Assembly (NCBI GenBank): GCA_948567375.1
Contig: OX419758.1
Location: forward strand, 65,043,001-65,107,000
Source: Lunularia cruciata
Taxonomy: Eukaryota; Streptophyta; Marchantiopsida; Lunulariales; Lunulariaceae
Direction: 5' to 3'
DNA length: 64,000 bases
Below, in pieces: positions 58,779 through 64,000 of the stretch (positions are counted from its first letter, which is position 1; every line of letters starts with the position of its first letter). The notes below the pieces were generated by a model. It did not search any database, was not told where the DNA came from, and was given only the letters and a program-made list of their open reading frames with translations. Position numbers and translations under genes: made by a program.

Positions 58779-59430
58779 ACAACTATTAAAGGGAGGTCTG
58801 AGCATCATGCTGAAGAGATGAAAGAAGAAGCACGAGGAGAAATTTAGTGTTAGGGACAAGGATGTAACATCCCTTCAGCAAGAGTTGAAGGTTATCCTTC
58901 TCCAGAGTGCCAAGGAAAAGTAGGCCCTCAACATTCAGGTTGAAATGGCCTAGATGCATATTGAGGAACTGACCACAATTGTTAATATCCACAAGAAAAG
59001 AGAACAAATCCTTTGTGTTCAGGTAAGACTAGAAGTTGACATGGAACTGCAATCCATCCAGAACACATTGAAAGAAGAGCAGCTCTAGGGTTATTACAAT
59101 CATGGAGGATAACATGTATTGTTTGAAGGCTCAAGTGGAGGTGTAAGCTATGACCTAGGCTCATCATGCAAAGCTATGGGAGCTGAAGTCAAAGATACAT
59201 GCTTTAGAGGCAAAAAAAAATTCAAACAAGCAGTAGGCCAAATTGGCTTAGAGGCTACAAAAGCATATGAATAACAAGTTTGAGAGTGTCTTGAATAAAG
59301 TCTGTGAAGAACTTGAGGAATACAATGAGCATGTTGACTAGCTAATACAAATGTGCAAAAGAGAAGGTGGATCATGGAAACCCGGCAGATCAAGGAAGAA
59401 GCACCCACTCTGTAATTATAAAAGTGTCCA
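58779..59430 (+). pseudogene. Post-pol ORF of family B, copy B6, coiled-coil half
   Basis: Heptad-rich translation (VRDKDVTSLQQELKVILLQ, MHIEELTTIVNIHKKRE) with several stops. Confidence 0.5.
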
Positions 59431-61929
59431 TATGTATAGTAGGTCATGCCATCAGGGTGCAATTGTCATGTCATGACCATTGGAGTCATCTTGTCATCTG
59501 AGTCAGACCTCATCATGGTGGGGGACCATCAAAGTCAAGCATCACCATGATTTGATGTCATCAGGGTCAAGATGTCATTGAGGTGGCATCACTCTTGTTG
59601 TGCTACAATGCATGTACAAACTTGCGGAATGACAATAGTCATGTACAATATGAAAATTTTGTCAATGCCATGTCATTGGGACCATTCTCCTGATGCCTAG
59701 ATTCTTATGATTGGTAGAGTGTACAATAAGCACCCTTGATAGCTAGCCTTGTCATAGCATTTAATTAGCTCAATTAAGTAGGTAAATTTGGGTCAGTCAT
59801 AATTAGAGTTAAACATGGGATCATGGCATTGCATAACCATGGATGCATCCCATATTTTTGTAGTGAAAGGTATAAGTGGAGTCACCCTAACATAATACAC
59901 GTTTTGTGTAGTTTGGAATTCCAACTCACACCTTTCTATCCAATTTTGTGTATGCAGAGTCTACTTGCTTGTGTGCCTACAAATTGGGTTCTGTTTTGAC
60001 GAAGATACTTGAGGATCTCTAAGATCTCTATCAATGTCAATATTGTGCATGTTTTGTGATTTTTGGGCTGAGTAGTAGGGAGAAACTTGAAGTATGAATG
60101 CAAGTGTGAAGTGAAAGAAGGCATTTAGGCTTGGCCAAGGTGTTGGATCCTTGGGGATACTAAAGACTCAAGGCATTGCATTGAGCAATTAAAATGGCTA
60201 TGAGTATCATGAACTACCACGTGTAATGAAAGACCCAATGTGTTACAAAACTGTAGTATAGCGGAGAGGAATGCCTTCAAGGAAGGGTAGAATGTTCTCT
60301 TTTACACTATGGTATGCAAGATATAGGTAACTGTGAGGGGAAGATCCTAGATGCCCATGTCCATCACAATAGACTGAACCCTCACCTTCTGGAACCTGAG
60401 TAGTAGGATATCTTTTGTGAAATTGATTTTATTTTTTATTTTTTTGCAGTGTGCCGCTCTGGGTGCATTACCCTCTTCTTGGAAAAGTTCCTGCCCCAAG
60501 AGGCTAAAGATGCAACAATAGACAAACTGTGGCAATTTCCCTTGAATTCTATCCATTTCCAACCTGTATCCTCGTAAGAACAACATGTTCTTATGAATTA
60601 TACCATCTGTACATAGACATTGGGTTGTCACACCTTCACACATGGGTCTTTACCTCTTGTGACTTAAAGCGTCAATGACACACCAAGCATGCTGTATCTC
60701 AAGCTACTTTGGGCAGCCCACATGGGCAAGTGTAGCCATGGCTAGCACAAGAATAATGATAGTAACCCACACAATGCCTCTCTCCGTATCTCCATGTACC
60801 TACATAACCATAGTCTCTCACATCCCAACTCACATGAGTAAATAATATCTCTCCAAACTCTAAAACTATAAACTCTAATAATTTCAGTTCTCATCTCACA
60901 AATTTTAAAACTAAGTTCTCATAGAACTAGAGCATGAATCCCAAGAAATTAGAATTGAACATTTCTGACCCATTACTCTCGATGTAAAATAATTATTCTA
61001 AGCCTTGAGAAACCAAAAAGTCTTCATAGCTTTCTATTCTATTCTCCATAACCTTCGATCTAGGCACTAATGTAACCAAAATTGCAAAAATGTTCTAAAA
61101 TCTAAAATCTCTTTCTTCTCTCTCTTTGCCACCTCGCCTCTCTTGACCTTGACCCTATAACATATCCAGATTCCTCTCTTTCACAAAAGAGGTAAAATTA
61201 TTGACAAAAGGTCTAAAGGATAAAGTGTTACTTGCCATTGATAAAACTGGAAGCCAGTTCGGGAAATAGCAGAACGTGACAGGGTGTAGATAATATTTTA
61301 TCGGAGGTACAAATAAGCCCACAACGTTGACAGTCGTCTCTGTTGACTCCTAATAAGAGTCAGCAACCATCCTTACCCATGCATATGCATCTATTTACGT
61401 TAGCGTTATGGCAACATGATTGGTTTCCAGATTCTAACGATCCTGCTGTCCATCTCAAATATACATTGACTTAATCGTGATTCTGAATTGCAAGCAGACT
61501 CGGAAACTGTATATGCTCTTAAAAATGCATATTTTGGTCCTGTGACTCAAAAGTCTTGCACTGCAATCTCCCGGTGATAACCTTGTGCAGACTTTTAAGT
61601 GCTTGATGGTATTGGACCGTTTAGCAGATATAGATAACTGGTCCATGTCTCCTAGTTGCAGTTGTTGCGTAGATGACTGTGGACAGCTGTGTTCTCTATG
61701 ATCCAATCTCCTTCTGTAATGAACTGTTGATGCCCAACTCAAATGTTCTACTTCGGTCTTTTGTTTTGGTTTTTGCAAAAAAGCTATGCAGAAATCCAAG
61801 CACTATCTCTACGGTGATCAGAAAGCACGTGTATAATTTAATAATTCGTTCCGGGATGTTATATAATATACTTTCATATTTCGTTCGGTTTGATTAAATC
61901 CTTTTTGTAAAGAAAAAGGCCAGCGTGTA
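59431..61929. other. Unassigned sequence
   Basis: A degenerate tract of GTCATC, CATCAGGGTCA and similar units at 59450-59590. A T-rich run followed by TTTTTTTGCAGTG (60425-60450) looks like a splice acceptor, but no coding exon could be defined. The rest shows no gene or element. Confidence 0.35.
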
Positions 61930-62100
61930 GACTATACTAAGGACGGGGAAACCATCAAACCTTACGAGGATGAGACAAAAGAGATAAAATGAGGCTAAAC
62001 CAATGTCTGCACGTACTAAAGATGAGAAAACCATCCAGCCTTACAAAGGATGAGGTAAGAAAATAAAAAAAGATCGAAATCCACATAGCGTCCATGTGAA
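61930..62100 (+). repeat. Dispersed repeat R, copy 3 (two partial units)
   Basis: Two units of ACCATCMARCCTTACRARGAT...GAGRYAARARA (about 61948 and 62028). They match 34995-35115 beside the receptor kinase. Confidence 0.55.
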
Positions 62101-62571
62101 GAATCTAGTTTATTGCATTAAAAATTTTAGTTTTTGTATCTAGAATATCTGAGCGATGCACGTCACCAGATTTTATGAATTACTAAACAATCCGAAAAAG
62201 CATCCTTTAATGTCTAATGTGATCGTTCTCCTCTAGAGAACGAACGAATAAGACAATTTTCGGATGGTTTCGTAAGATGTAATTCATTCCCCTATAGATT
62301 ATAATAGCCCCGCTCCTCTTTGTTCATCTTTTCTGTTCTCATATAATTTTATCATTTCATATCCTGGATACGACCGACATCAAAAGCATATTTGAAGCAT
62401 TTCAATATAAGAAATTAAACAACTGGAAGCGAAACACTTGGAAAATAAGAGAAAGTGGGGACCGCGTAAGATAACAAGAAGGGTTTAGAGACCATAGGAA
62501 ACACTAGGAAAACTCATTTGTTTCGTCGTCTCACCTCGGAGCATTAGGCACGCCGTCTTTGAGTTGTCGGT

Positions 62572-62589
62572 ACACAAACCGGTTTGTGT
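62572..62589. other. Perfect 18-bp palindrome
   Basis: ACACAAACCGGTTTGTGT. Possible binding site for a dimeric regulator; its role is unknown. Confidence 0.6.
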
Positions 62590-64000
62590 TTACGGCACGG
62601 GACAAGGAAACAGGCGGCTGGTTATGCGAGAAAATAAATACCGGCGACAGGTTCAAAGCAGACGGCAACCAGACGTCTGTTGGCATTCCTGGCCATGCGG
62701 TTACATGACAATATGAAAAGTATTTTCATGAAAATATAGAGATTTCATATGATTGTCCTTGTGTCCTGGGTGAATTACATGAAAATAAAATAACGAAAGT
62801 GTTATTTTTTATATAATTAATTTTGGTAACCAAATGTTTGATGAACGGTAAATATTGGATGTATAATACATAGAAGAATTATCATCAAAAAATTAAAATA
62901 TATAATATTGATAGAAATTATTTATAAAAATATATTTATACCAAACGTGATATTATTATTTGACATGTTATGAGAGTTCTAAAGTTTTTCAAAAATTAAT
63001 TCATTCTTGCAAGGCTCCCGATCCTTAGTGTTTTCAACGCGGTCGTCGTTTTTCTTTCTGATAAAAGGCACGATTTCCCATTCTCAAATTGTTCTACAAT
63101 GAAATTCTAAACGAAGTTTCTATGCGGTCGTCCTTCTCCAATGAGATTTAATTCCATTTCACCTTCTTACATTTCCAACGGAAGGTACAGTTATAAGCAG
63201 TTATACGGCGCGTGATTAATTACGATGCCGTCATTACGATGCCATCAAATCTCAGTCGTAAATGCCATTGGCATTTCATTAAGTCGAGGTGATCTTCTTC
63301 CCGAGGAAAGTACTGTGCATACGGATGGTCGGCTTGCTTGCTTTTCGGGCTCTATGTCCATGTGTCTTAATACCTTTTTCTTGGCAGAGTGGACTTTTGG
63401 GCCTCGTGTTCTTTGTCTTTTCGCATTTGTATATGCCTTTGTGCTGTACCCCTCTTCTTTGAGGTATTATTTATTTTATATATTTATTTTAGAGATATCT
63501 GGCATGTTGAATTTATGACGTGAAAAGTCTTTGCTTGGGCATGCATTCAACATTAAGTTGGTCTTCCTCCACTAGAAAGTAAAGCTTAATATACTCGGCG
63601 GGGAGTGGTCGGTGCAGGAAAGTTCGTAACCACTCCTCTAAGTGCGGACAGATTTTCTACGCGGTCGTCCTTCAATAGATTAACCACTCTTTGTAACTCG
63701 ATGTCAGTTTCTACGTTGCATTGAAGATTACTGACAATCGTACTTTGATATTCATGGTAACGTTATAATAAAATCTGAAGCAACATAATATAAAATTATA
63801 AATTATAAATTATAAATTTTTATTATAAAAATTAAAAATTAATTATCTATATTTAAAATTTATTATACAATCAATAGTTTTAATTAATAATTAAAATTTT
63901 ATATTCCAATTAATATCAATATTTCATATTTGAACAAATTAAATAACTTCAAGTTCAGGGTGAACACTTTAAACTAACAAACTCTTGGAAAATAAGAAAG
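62590..64000. other. Right end of window: CpG-containing, then AT-rich; no gene assigned
   Basis: A CGCGGTCGTC-type motif recurs near 63038, 63123 and 63659. A short frame at 63225-63518 has no recognisable domain and a hydrophobic end. Positions 63770-63930 are almost pure A/T. Confidence 0.4.

Overview
The window looks like nuclear DNA of a land plant. It is a nest of decayed LTR retrotransposons around one apparently intact, intron-rich leucine-rich-repeat receptor kinase gene. The species cannot be named from the sequence. No bacterial-type genes, CRISPR array or complete canonical tRNA/rRNA gene was seen.

Layout. 1-8 kb: family A Ty3/gypsy copies A1 and A2 (plus strand) and an inverted gag/LTR fragment. 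Each pol end carries an integrase, an in-frame TAG and a complete PHD finger. 8-11.9 kb: the 3' part of a second gypsy family, B (Tat/Athila-like integrase), with a long post-pol ORF: conserved N-terminal domain, acidic middle, coiled-coil C-terminus. 11.9-22.3 kb: a family A gag/LTR fragment (minus) split by LTR type E, which is itself split by chromovirus element C1 (minus). C1 is 5.6 kb with two 0.41-kb LTRs, a CTAAC target duplication, an initiator-Met primer site and a chromodomain. 22.3-25.3 kb: unassigned sequence and short repeats. 25.39-33.95 kb (minus): the receptor kinase. My hand-spliced model has 26 exons and 906 codons, with GT-AG borders and matching phases throughout. 35-46.6 kb: family B fragments. 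46.65-53.53 kb: family A copy A3 inside a family B ORF, with chromovirus C2 inside A3. 53.5-59.4 kb: more family B ORF copies, one inverted. 59.4-64 kb: largely unassigned, ending AT-rich.

How it fits together. Insertion order can be read from the nesting: B before A, A before E, and C last. Most premature stops are CAG-to-TAG or CGA-to-TGA changes, as expected from deamination of methylated cytosine. The kinase sits in about 9 kb without recognisable transposons, between two direct copies of a dispersed repeat.

Best leads: (1) the PHD finger behind the family A integrase, downstream of a UAG shared by three copies; (2) heat-shock-element-like arrays upstream of the TATA box in the C LTRs; (3) a 105-bp TGT...ACA unit at LTR starts that is also fused to three unrelated sequences; (4) the family B post-pol coiled-coil ORF, found about seven times; (5) a tRNA-like pol III promoter inside the family A LTR.
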